Of a stretch of DNA of 64,000 nt, positions 16,568-25,655 are shown one piece after another. Source of the DNA: JAHRVQ01 sp029941905 (GTDB lineage Bacteria > Pseudomonadota > Gammaproteobacteria > Pseudomonadales > Azotimanducaceae); the NCBI GenBank assembly GCA_029941905.1, contig JAPYTQ010000022.1, forward strand, positions 1 to 64,000. Direction: 5' to 3'. The notes beneath the pieces were generated by a model, which saw nothing but the letters and a program-made list of their open reading frames with translations, had not been told where the DNA came from and made no database searches. The position numbers and the translations under genes were made by a program. Within the stretch, counting starts at the first letter, position 1. Every line of letters begins with the position of its first letter.

Positions 16568-16644
16568 CGGGGTATAGCGCAGTCTGGTAGCGCGCCTGCT
16601 TTGGGAGCAGGATGTCGGGAGTTCGAATCTCTCTACCCCGACCA
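16568..16644 (+). tRNA. tRNA-Pro (anticodon TGG)
   Basis: The 77-base sequence begins CGGGGTA and ends TACCCCGACCA, with the CCA encoded. The anticodon stem CCTGC/GCAGG holds the loop TTTGGGA, giving TGG. The T-loop reads GTTCGAATC. It is first of three tRNAs in one transcript. Confidence 0.97.
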
Positions 16645-16685
16645 GATTCTCCATGAGGTGATACGACCGGAAGGTCAGGGTTAAT

Positions 16686-16762
16686 GCGCCCGTAGCTCAA
16701 CTGGATAGAGCATCGCCCTTCTAAGGCGAGGGTTGAAGGTTCGAGTCCTTCCGGGCGTACCA
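16686..16762 (+). tRNA. tRNA-Arg (anticodon TCT)
   Basis: The acceptor GCGCCCG pairs with CGGGCGT, with one G-T pair at the end, and CCA is encoded. The anticodon loop is CTTCTAA in a TCGCC/GGCGA stem, giving TCT for AGA codons. The T-loop GTTCGAGTC is normal. Confidence 0.96.
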
Positions 16763-16784
16763 CTATAATGGGAATAAGAGCAAT

Positions 16785-16861
16785 GGTGGGCGTAGCTCAG
16801 TTGGTAGAGCTCCGGATTGTGATTCCGGTGGTCGCGGGTTCAAACCCCGTCGCTCACCCCA
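16785..16861 (+). tRNA. tRNA-His (anticodon GTG)
   Basis: The extra 5' G (16785) faces the discriminator C, as histidine tRNAs need. Acceptor GTGGGCG pairs with CGCTCAC, and CCA is encoded. The anticodon loop TTGTGAT in a CCGGA/TCCGG stem gives GTG. Decayed transposase sequence begins within about 20 bases of its 3' end. Confidence 0.97.
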
Positions 16862-16874
16862 TTTATAAAGGGCT

Positions 16875-17310
16875 GTAGAAACCTCGAAAGCTTCAAATAT
16901 TCGCTTCGAAATACGACCATAGCCGAAAGACGGATTGCGCCTTTTCATTTCAATCACCAAAAATCAATCCAAACTTGTTGCTGTGCTTTTCTGGCTTGGA
17001 TTTCCTTAGTCCGATTCGAACAAAGTTGCGGTATTTTCGTTTCACAAGTGTTTTGTGAAACGCAAGGGTCAGTGCAGGCTTAAGGACGACGCCAACTTTC
17101 TGCTGGCGGCGTTCGCCGATTAATAATTGTTAACAAACCAAAAAGGATTCGATTTCTTGTGACCAACGAAGTCAGCTCTTTCTGGTACGATTCATGAGAA
17201 TAAGCTGATATTGCGATCGATTCGGTCATCGCCAGTTTTACTGCGCCTGGTTTCAGGAGTTTGATCAGCGTGACGCAGTAGTGGATTACCAATTCGATGA
17301 ATTCAAGCAT
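16875..17310 (-). pseudogene. Decayed integrase-type transposase (N-terminal and linker part)
   Basis: Three minus-strand frames, read in order, rebuild one protein. From ATG at 17310 the first frame gives MLEFIELVIHYCVTLIKLLKPGAVK and a LVTRNRILFGLLTI segment before a stop at 17080. A second frame gives KVGVVLKPALTLAFHKTLVKRKYR. A third gives VIEMKRRNPSFGYGRISKRI, ending near 16880. This order matches the front half of integrase-core (rve) transposases with KPxTLLxFH and KRKYR motifs. At least two frameshifts and the missing catalytic core show it is dead. It abuts tRNA-His. Motif matches are from memory of the family, not from a search. Confidence 0.7.
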
Positions 17311-17329
17311 TCCTGCGATTTTATTACAT

Positions 17330-17548
17330 GTTCGATATGCGAGAGCTAAACCGTTGTTCCTGTTATTAGAAAAATAATAATTCGCGCAGGACACGATAGC
17401 TGATTTTAGAAAGAACAATAGTAAAGGTAACAATAATACCTGCGGATCATTCATTGTTCTTTGCCGTGAAATGAATATGTTCACAGACGTAATTGTCGCG
17501 ATTGATGGCAGTAAGTTTAAGGCGGTTAATAGTAAGGGAAATAAATGA
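17330..17548 (+). pseudogene. IS1182-family transposase fragment
   Basis: In the frame ending at TGA 17546-17548 the sequence reads TIADFRKNNSKG, then FIVLCREMNMF and VIVAIDGSKFKAVNSKGNK. These match the order TIADFRKDN, LCRxLxLF and VAIDGSKFKAVN of IS1182-type transposases, whose first catalytic Asp lies in AIDGS. Two stops interrupt it near 17375, with a fragment LFLLLEK in the frame before them. No C-terminal part and no inverted repeats were seen. It is a short remnant facing the opposite way to the integrase remnant. Confidence 0.75.
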
Positions 17549-18038
17549 GGGTTGGGACGCTGAACTAGGAAAGGTTCTTCTCTCTCGTATCGATCTGCAG
17601 GTATATAAAACGATCGCAGAGATTCACGGAGTGACTATGCTCTACAGTGCAGCAGTCGGTATATTTGCTCAACGGTGTGACCTTTTTCGAACCAGCACAG
17701 ACTACATCGTCCACTCACTCGGCTTCCATGATCAACAGATCAGAGCCACGATGGGTTTCTCAAAGCCCTCGTTAGCTGCATTTCAGGAGTACGACGAACT
17801 CGGTCTGGTCCTGGATCTTTTTGAAGAGAATGTCAGTGCCCCGGAATATAAACTGATAGTCTTACTTCGCTCAAAGAAAGTGGAATCGGAAGAAATAGCG
17901 GAGATGGTTAAAAAATTTCGAATAGAATCTGTCGATAGCCCTGACAAGGCAATGCACAGCATTAAAAACGGATTGGAAAAAATGCACGTGTCCCCGAGCA
18001 GTTATCATGAAATTAAAAGTATCCTGATGCCCTTTTAG
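17505..18038 (+). CDS. Hypothetical protein, possibly a truncated gene
   Basis: I do not recognise this protein. The frame is open from about 17493 to the TAG before 18038; ATG at 17505 would give 177 residues. The first fifteen or so codons overlap the IS1182 remnant in another frame, so the original start may be lost. The rest is rich in Leu, Glu and Lys, predicted mainly helical, with no signal peptide or clear membrane segment. Codon use after about 17560 looks like that of its neighbours. It could be the C-terminal part of an older gene cut by the insertion. Confidence 0.45.
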   Translation: MAVSLRRLIVREINEGWDAELGKVLLSRIDLQVYKTIAEIHGVTMLYSAAVGIFAQRCDLFRTSTDYIVHSLGFHDQQIRATMGFSKPSLAAFQEYDELGLVLDLFEENVSAPEYKLIVLLRSKKVESEEIAEMVKKFRIESVDSPDKAMHSIKNGLEKMHVSPSSYHEIKSILMPF

Positions 18039-18181
18039 CAGCCTAAACCCCTCCCGCCCTATATACTCAAGCAGCCCTGTTACATTTGTAGTACATTGCG
18101 GGACCTCCGGGCACCTGACAATGATTTTGGTTGGCGTTAAAATTTCTTTCTTTCCTCTCGACTCCCAGGATACTCTCCCCC

Positions 18182-19453
18182 ATGCAGTTAACCATCAATC
18201 CAAACGTTCTCAAACTTAAAGAATCAGCAACCCTGGCCATTAACCAGCAGGTGAAGAAACTTCGGCAAGAGGGCAGGGACATTTGCCATTTCGGATTTGG
18301 GCAATCTCCGTTTCCGGTGCCCGATGCCATTCAAAGCGCACTCAAGGATCATACAGATAAGAAAAGCTACCTGCCGACTCGCGGTCTGCCGGAGCTCCTT
18401 GACGTCATTGCGGAGTTTTACCAGGCACAATGCAACTACACTTTTTCAGCAGACCAGGTTTGCATTGGTCCGGGCAGCAAAGAGTTGATATTTCAGGCGA
18501 TTTTTCTTCTCGACGGTCCCCTGGTGATACCGGCACCGAGTTGGGTCAGTTATGGCCCCCAGGCGACCATCAGAAACAAGAAAGTAATCACCGTTGAAAC
18601 CCAGTCAGAAAACGAATATAAATTGCAGGCTAACGAGTTGGAAGAGGCCTTCAATCAGGTCGGGAAAGGCCAGAAAATTCTTATCTTCAACAATCCGAAT
18701 AATCCGACAGGCAGTGTTCATCGAAAAGCCGAACTTGAAGACCTGGCAATGGTATGTCGCAGGCATAACGCGATCGTTATCTCCGATGAGATCTACGGTC
18801 TTGTGGACTTCAGTGGCAGGAATCATACGTCTCTAGTGCACTACTATCCAGAAGGTACGATCGTCACCGGCGGGATGTCGAAAGCATTTTCTGCCGGTGG
18901 TTACCGATTGGGCCTGATGATCATACCCAGGGAGATGGATCAGTTAATGCGGGCACTCATGTCCCTCGTCAGTGAAACATTTAGCGCTGTGAGCGCGCCT
19001 ATTCAATATGCAGCCCTCGCGGCTTACCAGTACAGTGATGAAGTTCGTGAAGAAGTTGAACGTTGTACCGAGATACACAGGTTTACAGGGGGGTATCTTC
19101 ATCGTCGGTTTGTTGAAATGGGTCTCAATTGCCCCAGGCCGGAAGGGGCTTTTTACCTTTTCCCGGATTTTGAAAATTTTCGGGAAAAGCTAAAGCGCAG
19201 ATCTATCCGCACTTCTGCACAACTGTGCAAATCCATCCTGGATGAAGTCGATGTGGCACTATTACCGGCTTCGGACTTCTATCTGCCGGAAAGTCATCTT
19301 GGAACCAGGGTCACATCCGTTGACTACGATGGTGCCGAGGCACTGAAGGGGTTTACTGGGCCATCACTGGATCAAAGCGAGCTGCTGAGGCTGTTTCCCA
19401 GACTGGTAAAAGGTTGTGACAGGTTGGAAGATTACCTGACAAGACTCTCATAG
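18182..19453 (+). CDS. PLP-dependent aminotransferase, class I/II
   Basis: The 423-residue protein is a fold-type I aminotransferase. It has PTRGLPELLD in the substrate-binding region, FNNPNNPTGSVH, SDEIYG with the pyridine-nitrogen Asp, the PLP lysine in TGGMSKAFSAGGYRLG and a C-terminal region with GTRVTSVDYDG. ATG at 18182 after CAGGA was chosen over an upstream non-ATG extension. It is similar in form to aspartate or alanine aminotransferases, but substrate cannot be told. It stands alone, with a 195-base gap before the receptor gene. Confidence 0.88.
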   Translation: MQLTINPNVLKLKESATLAINQQVKKLRQEGRDICHFGFGQSPFPVPDAIQSALKDHTDKKSYLPTRGLPELLDVIAEFYQAQCNYTFSADQVCIGPGSKELIFQAIFLLDGPLVIPAPSWVSYGPQATIRNKKVITVETQSENEYKLQANELEEAFNQVGKGQKILIFNNPNNPTGSVHRKAELEDLAMVCRRHNAIVISDEIYGLVDFSGRNHTSLVHYYPEGTIVTGGMSKAFSAGGYRLGLMIIPREMDQLMRALMSLVSETFSAVSAPIQYAALAAYQYSDEVREEVERCTEIHRFTGGYLHRRFVEMGLNCPRPEGAFYLFPDFENFREKLKRRSIRTSAQLCKSILDEVDVALLPASDFYLPESHLGTRVTSVDYDGAEALKGFTGPSLDQSELLRLFPRLVKGCDRLEDYLTRLS

Positions 19454-19649
19454 GTTGTGGCATTGGCCAATAACTGCACGCGGGATAATTTTCCGAGTGC
19501 TATTCATGACATTTCTGACGTCCACTACTCACATTGGTATCAATGATAAATACAAATTAACGCCTGTTTGAGCTTGTACGAACGAGAGAATTCTATACAC
19601 TGGCTGCAGCTCGTTATGAGTTGAATTATTAGAAAAAGGGAGTGTTCAA

Positions 19650-22031
19650 ATGAAGCATGATATCCAAACTATGAGTCTCGCTACCGTCGTAGCAATCGGA
19701 CTCACCTTCTCCTACCAGCCAGTGTTCGCCGCAGATGACGATGATTTGATGGAAACTGTGATTACCATTGGCACCCGTAGTGCGAAGGAACGTTCTGCAT
19801 CGGATTCACCGGTGCCAATTGATGTCATCGGGGGTGATGATTTCGACACTATTGGGGGGTCAGCAGATATAACAGACAATCTACGTGCACTGGTGCCATC
19901 CTACACAGCAACACCAGCAACAGGTGACGGTAGTGCCTTTGTTCGACCCACTTCACTCAGGGGGATGGCGTCTGACCAGACACTGATACTGGTGAATGGC
20001 AAACGACGTCACCGTTCCGCGCTGGTACAATTTTTCGCACCGGCGGCAGGTAATGGTGCACATGGCGCCGATGTAGGCATGATACCGGCCATAGCACTTA
20101 AGCGGGTAGAAGTCCTGCGCGATGGTGCTGCAGCGCAATATGGTTCGGACGCAATTTCCGGTGTTATTAACCTTGTTACCAAGGACGCCTCTGAAGGGGG
20201 AGAGTTCCAGGTTCAGTATGGCCAGTACTATGAAGGCGAAGAGAGCTACAAGTTCGCGGGTAATCTGGGCTTGTCGGTTGGTGATAATGGTTTTATCAAC
20301 CTCAGCCTGGAATACGTCGATAACGAAGCATTGTCACGGGGTGTACAGCGATTTGTTAATTCAGAAGCCCTGGAGGCAGCAGGTGTCACTGGAATCGGGG
20401 CGGACACGCCTTTTGATGATGAGCCTTTGCTGCAGACCTGGGGTAGACCCGAATACAGCGGGGTCCGTTTCTTTGCCAACTCCAGTTTTGAATTAACTGA
20501 TTCTGCCAACCTGTACGTGTTTGCCAACTACGGTAGTACCGAAGGCCGGTATCGTTTTTTCTACCGGACGCCGGATCATTCCAGCCTGCTGCCTTTGAGG
20601 GCAATGGGGTTCACCGGTCTGCAGGCTGGTTACACACCGTTTCTGGACGGCGATCAAACCGACTTTAGTATAGTTGGTGGATTCGAGGGTGAGTTTTCTG
20701 GCGGTATACTCTACGACTTCAGCGTAGCTTATGGGGAAAATGAACTTGAGTATTTCCTCAACAATACAATCAACCAGACATTGGGTCTTGTTAACGGTGA
20801 GCCTGCACAACGCAATTTCGATGTAGGTGCCTATCGACAGGAGGAAATAAATCTCAACGCTGATTTTTCTATCCCAGTCTCCGATAATGTCAACGTGGGT
20901 CTCGGCGCGGAATGGCGAGAAGAGACATACGTTGCCGAAGCGGGTGAAATCAATTCGTTTATTGGTGCAGGTTCAAATGGTTTAAATGGTATTGGTACAC
21001 AGGACGCGGGTTCGTTTGATCGTGATAACTATGCTGTTTATGCTGATCTTGAGCACGATGTGACTGATCGCCTGCTGATGCAATACGCAATTCGCTTCGA
21101 GGAGTTTTCAGATTTCGGTAGCACCGTGAATGGTAAGTTTGCCGTCCGTTACCATGTTTCTGAAGATGTGGCGATACGGGGTGCGATTTCCAATGGTTTC
21201 CATGCGCCGACCCCTGGCCAGTCCAACGTCAAAACGACCATTACAACTTTTGATGGTACCACGGGTCTTCAGATTGAAGAGGGGCTTATTCGGCCAACAG
21301 ATCCTGATGCGGTTGCAGCTGGTGGTACGGCGCTGACAGAGGAAAAATCGTTTAACGTCAGTCTTGGTGTAACAGCGAATTTAGGAAATAACACGACGTT
21401 CACCTTCGATTTATACCACATTGAAGTAGACGACAAAATCTACCGTACTCGGGACATTGTCTCCAACGGCAATAACGTCTCTTTTTATACCAATACCCTC
21501 GATGTCCAATCAGAAGGTCTTGATCTTGTGATTACCACCGGTTGGGATTGGGGTTCTGTGGCGTCTACAGATATGAGTTTGGCTTACAGCAATAACCAGG
21601 TTACGGTTACTGGACAGTCGGCAGTCGGGGGTATTGATCCCGTGTCAGACAGCATAATTCAAGATATTGAGAACAACTATCCCAACCATCGTTTTGTGTT
21701 AACTGCCAACACCTATTTCACCGATCAGTGGAGTTGGATGATAAGAGCCAATTACTATGGCGATCACTACGACGAAAGAGGCACTATTGATGCCCCCGTC
21801 GATCCCAGTGCGAAGATTGACGAGACGATCTACATTGATACAGAAATTAATTACCAGTTCAATGACAATATGAGACTGACGCTGGGCGCAATTAATGTAT
21901 TTGATGAGTTTATCGATGAAATTGGTCCACCAAATGCCAACCGACTTAGCGTAGGCTTGCAGTATCCTCGCAGGAGTGCTGCTAATTATGAAGGAGGTTA
22001 CTGGTACCTGAGAGGCGTTTACTCCATGTAA
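19650..22031 (+). CDS. TonB-dependent outer membrane receptor
   Basis: The 793-residue protein has a signal peptide ending about FSYQPVFAA, a likely TonB box METVITIG close after it, a plug domain with RGMASDQTLILVNGKRRH and DGAAAQYGSDAISGVIN, and a long beta-barrel ending NYEGGYWYLRGVYSM with an aromatic-rich last strand. These receptors import scarce ligands through the outer membrane with TonB energy. Ligand is unknown; no degrading enzymes or siderophore genes lie beside it. RBS AAAGGGAG precedes the ATG. It resembles the carbohydrate- or peptide-type receptors of marine gammaproteobacteria, but that is inference. Confidence 0.92.
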   Translation: MKHDIQTMSLATVVAIGLTFSYQPVFAADDDDLMETVITIGTRSAKERSASDSPVPIDVIGGDDFDTIGGSADITDNLRALVPSYTATPATGDGSAFVRPTSLRGMASDQTLILVNGKRRHRSALVQFFAPAAGNGAHGADVGMIPAIALKRVEVLRDGAAAQYGSDAISGVINLVTKDASEGGEFQVQYGQYYEGEESYKFAGNLGLSVGDNGFINLSLEYVDNEALSRGVQRFVNSEALEAAGVTGIGADTPFDDEPLLQTWGRPEYSGVRFFANSSFELTDSANLYVFANYGSTEGRYRFFYRTPDHSSLLPLRAMGFTGLQAGYTPFLDGDQTDFSIVGGFEGEFSGGILYDFSVAYGENELEYFLNNTINQTLGLVNGEPAQRNFDVGAYRQEEINLNADFSIPVSDNVNVGLGAEWREETYVAEAGEINSFIGAGSNGLNGIGTQDAGSFDRDNYAVYADLEHDVTDRLLMQYAIRFEEFSDFGSTVNGKFAVRYHVSEDVAIRGAISNGFHAPTPGQSNVKTTITTFDGTTGLQIEEGLIRPTDPDAVAAGGTALTEEKSFNVSLGVTANLGNNTTFTFDLYHIEVDDKIYRTRDIVSNGNNVSFYTNTLDVQSEGLDLVITTGWDWGSVASTDMSLAYSNNQVTVTGQSAVGGIDPVSDSIIQDIENNYPNHRFVLTANTYFTDQWSWMIRANYYGDHYDERGTIDAPVDPSAKIDETIYIDTEINYQFNDNMRLTLGAINVFDEFIDEIGPPNANRLSVGLQYPRRSAANYEGGYWYLRGVYSM

Positions 22032-22330
22032 ATCCTCAACACGCCATGCATTCCGTCAATTCGATTAGGGAGTTGGCGGACTGTACGGCGATTTCCGACC
22101 TGCCTTCGTCCTGTAAGAATTCGAGCGCGTATATTCGTGTATTGACGAGCTTGATCTTGATCATAAAGATCACACTGTTAGAATAGTGATGACCCGTGTC
22201 AAATGAGTCATATGTATCCTTCGTATTGCAAAACACCCAGGGAAAGTGGTTTTGAAGTCGGGTCTCGGCAAGCTGAAATGGCGTATCTAACTGACGTCAG
22301 TACGGTTAACTCATTCTTTTGGGAGACTTA

Positions 22331-22924
22331 ATGAATACGCTAAGACACTACTTTATCAGTGATGATCTGGATGACCTCGACCTTCTGGAGGTACAGTTGG
22401 AATCCAGGGGAGTTGAAAACCCGCAAATCCATGTCCTCAGTAATGACGATACAGGCGTTGCAAATCATGTTCATTTGCACGCTGTTCAATCGTTACTGAA
22501 AAATGACGTGATACATTCAGGGATAATCGGCGCTGTAGCCGGTGGGATCGCGGCATCGCTTGTATTGGGGGTGGCTTACTATCTGGGTTTACCGGAGATG
22601 AACGTGGGTTGGACGCCTTATGTCTTTCTTTCCATTGTTGTTTTCGGATTTTGTACCTGGGAGGGTGGGTTCATAGGTTTCCAGAAGCCTAACTACCATT
22701 ATGAAAGGTTTGAAAGCGCCCTGAACGATGGCAAACATGTCTTTATCGTTGAACTTGATCCAGACCAGGAACCAATACTGGAAGAGCTGCTAGAGAATCA
22801 TCCCGGGCTTGAAGAAAAGGGTACAGAAATTGGCCCGGCTCACTGGATCTTTGCCTGGCGGCATCGGTTGTTTGAGTTTATAGATCGTAATCTCTTCAGT
22901 TATTCGCAACTTCGCCACAAGTAA
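22331..22924 (+). CDS. Conserved membrane protein of unknown function
   Basis: This 197-residue protein has a soluble N-terminal part starting MNTLRHYFISDDLDDLD, two membrane helices at about residues 68-90 and 100-120, a GGFIGFQKPNYHYERF segment after them and a soluble C-terminal part. Pseudomonas and relatives have proteins of the same pattern that carry an unsupported NAD/FAD-enzyme label. No catalytic motif is visible. ATG at 22331 with GGGAG in front is chosen over an earlier in-frame start. It is followed 74 bases later by the cytochrome c gene; joint transcription is possible. Confidence 0.8.
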   Translation: MNTLRHYFISDDLDDLDLLEVQLESRGVENPQIHVLSNDDTGVANHVHLHAVQSLLKNDVIHSGIIGAVAGGIAASLVLGVAYYLGLPEMNVGWTPYVFLSIVVFGFCTWEGGFIGFQKPNYHYERFESALNDGKHVFIVELDPDQEPILEELLENHPGLEEKGTEIGPAHWIFAWRHRLFEFIDRNLFSYSQLRHK

Positions 22925-22998
22925 GTCGCGGTAATCGTTTCAAAATTCCAGTAGAAAAACTGGAGTAGGATTTTTTTGTCTAAAAAAAGGTTTTAACT

Positions 22999-23610
22999 AT
23001 GGGAAAGATGATTGCAGTTGTGTTGCTGTTGATGTGTGTGCTACCTCTAACAGGCCTGGCGGATGGGAAATCCAGTTATGCCATTTGCGTTACGTGTCAC
23101 GGAGCAAACGGGGAAGGTAACACTGCTCTTAATTCTCCGGCATTGGCCGGGCAGGAGGCCTGGTATCTGAAAACCCAGATTAACAATTTCAAGGAAGGGA
23201 TTCGAGGAACTCACAAGAGTGACATATACGGTATGCAGATGCGGCCGATGGCAATGACATTGGCGACCGACGCGATGGTCAGTGATGTTGCGGACTACAT
23301 TAACCAGATGAGCCCCATCAGTCCGGAATCTACAACCGGTGGAAATGCCGATGCTGGTAAAGCCCGTTACATGGTTTGTGCAGCTTGTCACGGCATCGAT
23401 GGAAAAGGGCTGGCAAACCTGAATTCCCCTGATTTAACGCTCCAGCAGGACTGGTATTTAGTGCGTCAAATTAACAATTTCAAATCAGGCATTCGGGGTG
23501 GTACTTCGAAAGATGTCTATGGTATGCAAATGCGACCAATGGCCATGACGTTAACCGATGATCAGGCGGTGAAGGATGTCGCTGCTTATATTTTGACTCT
23601 TGGGAAATAA
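22999..23610 (+). CDS. Secreted diheme cytochrome c
   Basis: The 203-residue protein has a signal peptide (MGKMIAVVLLLMCVLPLTG) and two class I cytochrome c domains with CVTCH and CAACH heme sites and Met ligands in the paired MQMRPMAMT segments. This is the cytochrome c4 layout. Both domains closely resemble the two heme domains fused to CoxB in the oxidase operon next door, sharing the LNSPxL, WYLxxQINNFKxGIRG and YGMQM patterns. Convergent with ctaB, with 23 bases between stops. Likely an electron donor to the oxidase. Confidence 0.93.
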   Translation: MGKMIAVVLLLMCVLPLTGLADGKSSYAICVTCHGANGEGNTALNSPALAGQEAWYLKTQINNFKEGIRGTHKSDIYGMQMRPMAMTLATDAMVSDVADYINQMSPISPESTTGGNADAGKARYMVCAACHGIDGKGLANLNSPDLTLQQDWYLVRQINNFKSGIRGGTSKDVYGMQMRPMAMTLTDDQAVKDVAAYILTLGK

Positions 23611-23633
23611 AAGTCAGAAACTTTGACTCTGAT

Positions 23634-24533
23634 TTAGAATCTGGAACTTTGAATCAGGTAGAAGTGATCGACCAGTAGTATGCTGAACAACCCCATCAGG
23701 TAAACAATTGAGTACTTGAACGTCTTGATGGGTGCCTTCGGCACACCGCGGATAATTTGAATAGACCAGTATAAAAATACCAGCCCCAGAACCATTGCGC
23801 CGGTGAGATAAATCAGACCACTCATGTTGATAAAATAGGGCATGGTGCCGACAGCAAGCAACAACAGGGTGTAGGCCATTATATACAGACCTGTTGTTCG
23901 CTCCCCGTGAGTAACGGGAAGCATGGGTATATCAACCTTGGCGTACTCTTCCTTCCTGTCAATCGCCAGGGCCCAGAAGTGCGGCGGTGTCCAGGTAAAG
24001 ATGATCATGACCAGCAGGACGCCACCAGGATCAATTTGGTTTGTGATTGCAGTCCACCCAAACAAAGGTGGCGCTGCGCCGAACAGCCCACCAATAACGA
24101 TATTCTGAGGGGTTGCCCGTTTCAGGTACATAGAATAAATAATGCCGTAACCTATCCAGGACGCGAGATTTAACCAGGCCGTGAGTGGGTTGACCAGTGT
24201 CGCGAGTATTGAAAGCCCAAGAATCCCTGTAAGAGCGGAGAATATAAAACCGGATTTAACCGAGACTCTACCCTGTGCGATGGGGCGACTGTGGGTTCGT
24301 GCCATTTTTGCATCGATGTGTGAGTCGACGATGTGGTTAACGGTAGCCGCAGAGCCAGCAACCAGGGCAACGCCCAGATTGGTGTAGATAAGAATATCCA
24401 GAGGAACGAGACTGGTGGTAGCCAGGAACATGCCAACAGTCGTACACAGTAGCATGAGAAGTACGACCCTGGGTTTGCACAGCTCGAGAAAATCGCGCCA
24501 GGTAGCGCTCGTTGTTCGTAGAGTCTGGTCCAT
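23634..24533 (-). CDS. ctaB: Protoheme IX farnesyltransferase
   Basis: CtaB (CyoE) makes heme O from heme B by adding farnesyl, the first step to heme A for the oxidase. The 299-residue protein is a UbiA-type prenyltransferase with about nine membrane helices, the first prenyl-diphosphate site NHIVDSHIDAKMART with its Asp pair and the second region DRKEEYAKVDIPMLPVTHG. It is the last gene of the cytochrome oxidase operon, which fits its task. No Cox11, Surf1 or Cox15 is present nearby. Confidence 0.95.
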   Translation of the reverse strand: MDQTLRTTSATWRDFLELCKPRVVLLMLLCTTVGMFLATTSLVPLDILIYTNLGVALVAGSAATVNHIVDSHIDAKMARTHSRPIAQGRVSVKSGFIFSALTGILGLSILATLVNPLTAWLNLASWIGYGIIYSMYLKRATPQNIVIGGLFGAAPPLFGWTAITNQIDPGGVLLVMIIFTWTPPHFWALAIDRKEEYAKVDIPMLPVTHGERTTGLYIMAYTLLLLAVGTMPYFINMSGLIYLTGAMVLGLVFLYWSIQIIRGVPKAPIKTFKYSIVYLMGLFSILLVDHFYLIQSSRF

Positions 24534-24569
24534 ATGGTTAGCACATCACCGGGGCTTTATGAACTGAAT

Positions 24570-24890
24570 CTATGTGCTGAAGAACAGCAAACGAGTCAGG
24601 TTGACATAATCTGCTTCCAGGGCCATGAGTAAGATCAAGACCATTATGGCAATGGGAGGTGAGAGGATTGCATACATCAGCGCTAGCCTCTCCCAGGCCA
24701 TATGCATAAATATAGCGATAATAAATCCTGCTTTGAGAAACATAAAAAGCAGGATGAGTCCCCAACGCAAATATCCCTGGAATTCGAAATAGTCAACCAT
24801 GTACGAAAAAGTACTCAGTACAAATAGCAGTCCCCATACTTTAAAGTAAATAGAAATGGGGTGCTCTTGTGTATCTGCCGCTGCTTCCAT
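24570..24890 (-). CDS. Cytochrome c oxidase subunit IV, small
   Basis: This 106-residue protein has three membrane helices, with the central part FLKAGFIIAIFMHM matching the prokaryotic COX4 family. The subunit is thought to support assembly or stability. ATG at 24890 (MEAAADTQEHPIS) has AGGA 7 bases upstream; an in-frame TTG two codons earlier is less likely. It lies between the coxC gene and ctaB in the minus-strand oxidase operon. Confidence 0.9.
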   Translation of the reverse strand: MEAAADTQEHPISIYFKVWGLLFVLSTFSYMVDYFEFQGYLRWGLILLFMFLKAGFIIAIFMHMAWERLALMYAILSPPIAIMVLILLMALEADYVNLTRLLFFST

Positions 24891-24929
24891 AAACAATCCT
24901 CAAACAAATTTGTTATTTCGTGCGGGAAA

Positions 24930-25622
24930 TTACCATAGGTAGAAAAATGCAAAAATAAACACCCAAACCAGGTCCACAAAGTGCCAGTACAGACCAGTTA
25001 TTTCCACTATCTCGTAATTGTCCTTTCTGTCGTAATCGCCTCGCCAGACTTTAAAAGCGACGACCAGCAAATAGATGACACCAACGCTCACGTGAAATCC
25101 ATGAAACCCGGTAATCATAAAGAAACAGGATCCGAATTGGGCGGCTCCCATGGGATTTCCCCAGGGGCGAACGCCTTCTTCGAGAATAAGCTTGCTCCAT
25201 TCGAACACTTGCATGCCAACAAAGCTGGCACCAAATAGGGCAGTAGCCACCATCAAAAGTGCGATCTTGTTCTTATCACGGGTATGAGAGAACCTCACCG
25301 CCATCGCCATCGTGCCACTACTGCTGATGAGGATAAAAGTCATGATCGCAATCAATAAAAGAGGGATATGTTCGCCAGCAATGGTTAACGCAAAGACTTC
25401 ACTCGGTACCGGCCAGGGGACGGTAGTCGACATGCGCACACTCATATAACTCGTTAGGAAGATGCTAAAAATGAAGGTGTCACTAAGCAGGAAAATCCAC
25501 ATCATGGCTTTTCCCCAGGGAACCTGGAATGTCTGCTTTTCTGCAGACCAGTCTTCTACAATACCGTGTAATCCGTCGGCTAGTGTGGCGGGTCCGGCAG
25601 CTGCGATAGACGTGTCAGTCAT
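24930..25622 (-). CDS. coxC: Cytochrome c oxidase subunit III
   Basis: The 230-residue protein has about five to seven membrane helices with the subunit III features WGKAMMWIFLLSDT near the start and FMITGFHGFHVSVG and YWHFVDLVWVFIF at the end. Subunit III stabilises the core and is in the same fold as the protein from the next upstream gene. Two subunit III-like genes in a row recall the coxMNOP type of alternative aa3 oxidase. Role assignment between the two is by length and motif. Confidence 0.92.
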   Translation of the reverse strand: MTDTSIAAAGPATLADGLHGIVEDWSAEKQTFQVPWGKAMMWIFLLSDTFIFSIFLTSYMSVRMSTTVPWPVPSEVFALTIAGEHIPLLLIAIMTFILISSSGTMAMAVRFSHTRDKNKIALLMVATALFGASFVGMQVFEWSKLILEEGVRPWGNPMGAAQFGSCFFMITGFHGFHVSVGVIYLLVVAFKVWRGDYDRKDNYEIVEITGLYWHFVDLVWVFIFAFFYLW

Positions 25623-25655
25623 AGTTTCCCCTTTTCGTTCTTAAGTAATTCTTTT

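Noticed and set aside
16475..16960. ORFs across the three tRNA genes, including one with a common database-like tail
   Set aside because: They overlap real tRNAs. Only the part of the last one next to 16880-16960 is meaningful, as transposase remnant.
17080..17484. 134-residue minus-strand ORF as an intact gene
   Set aside because: Only the part from 17310 down matches the integrase remnant, and the match continues in two other frames; the upper part is antisense to the IS1182 remnant.
22036..22236. 66-residue minus-strand ORF behind the TonB receptor
   Set aside because: No ribosome site, no recognisable domain and a position in an ordinary intergenic gap; not enough support.
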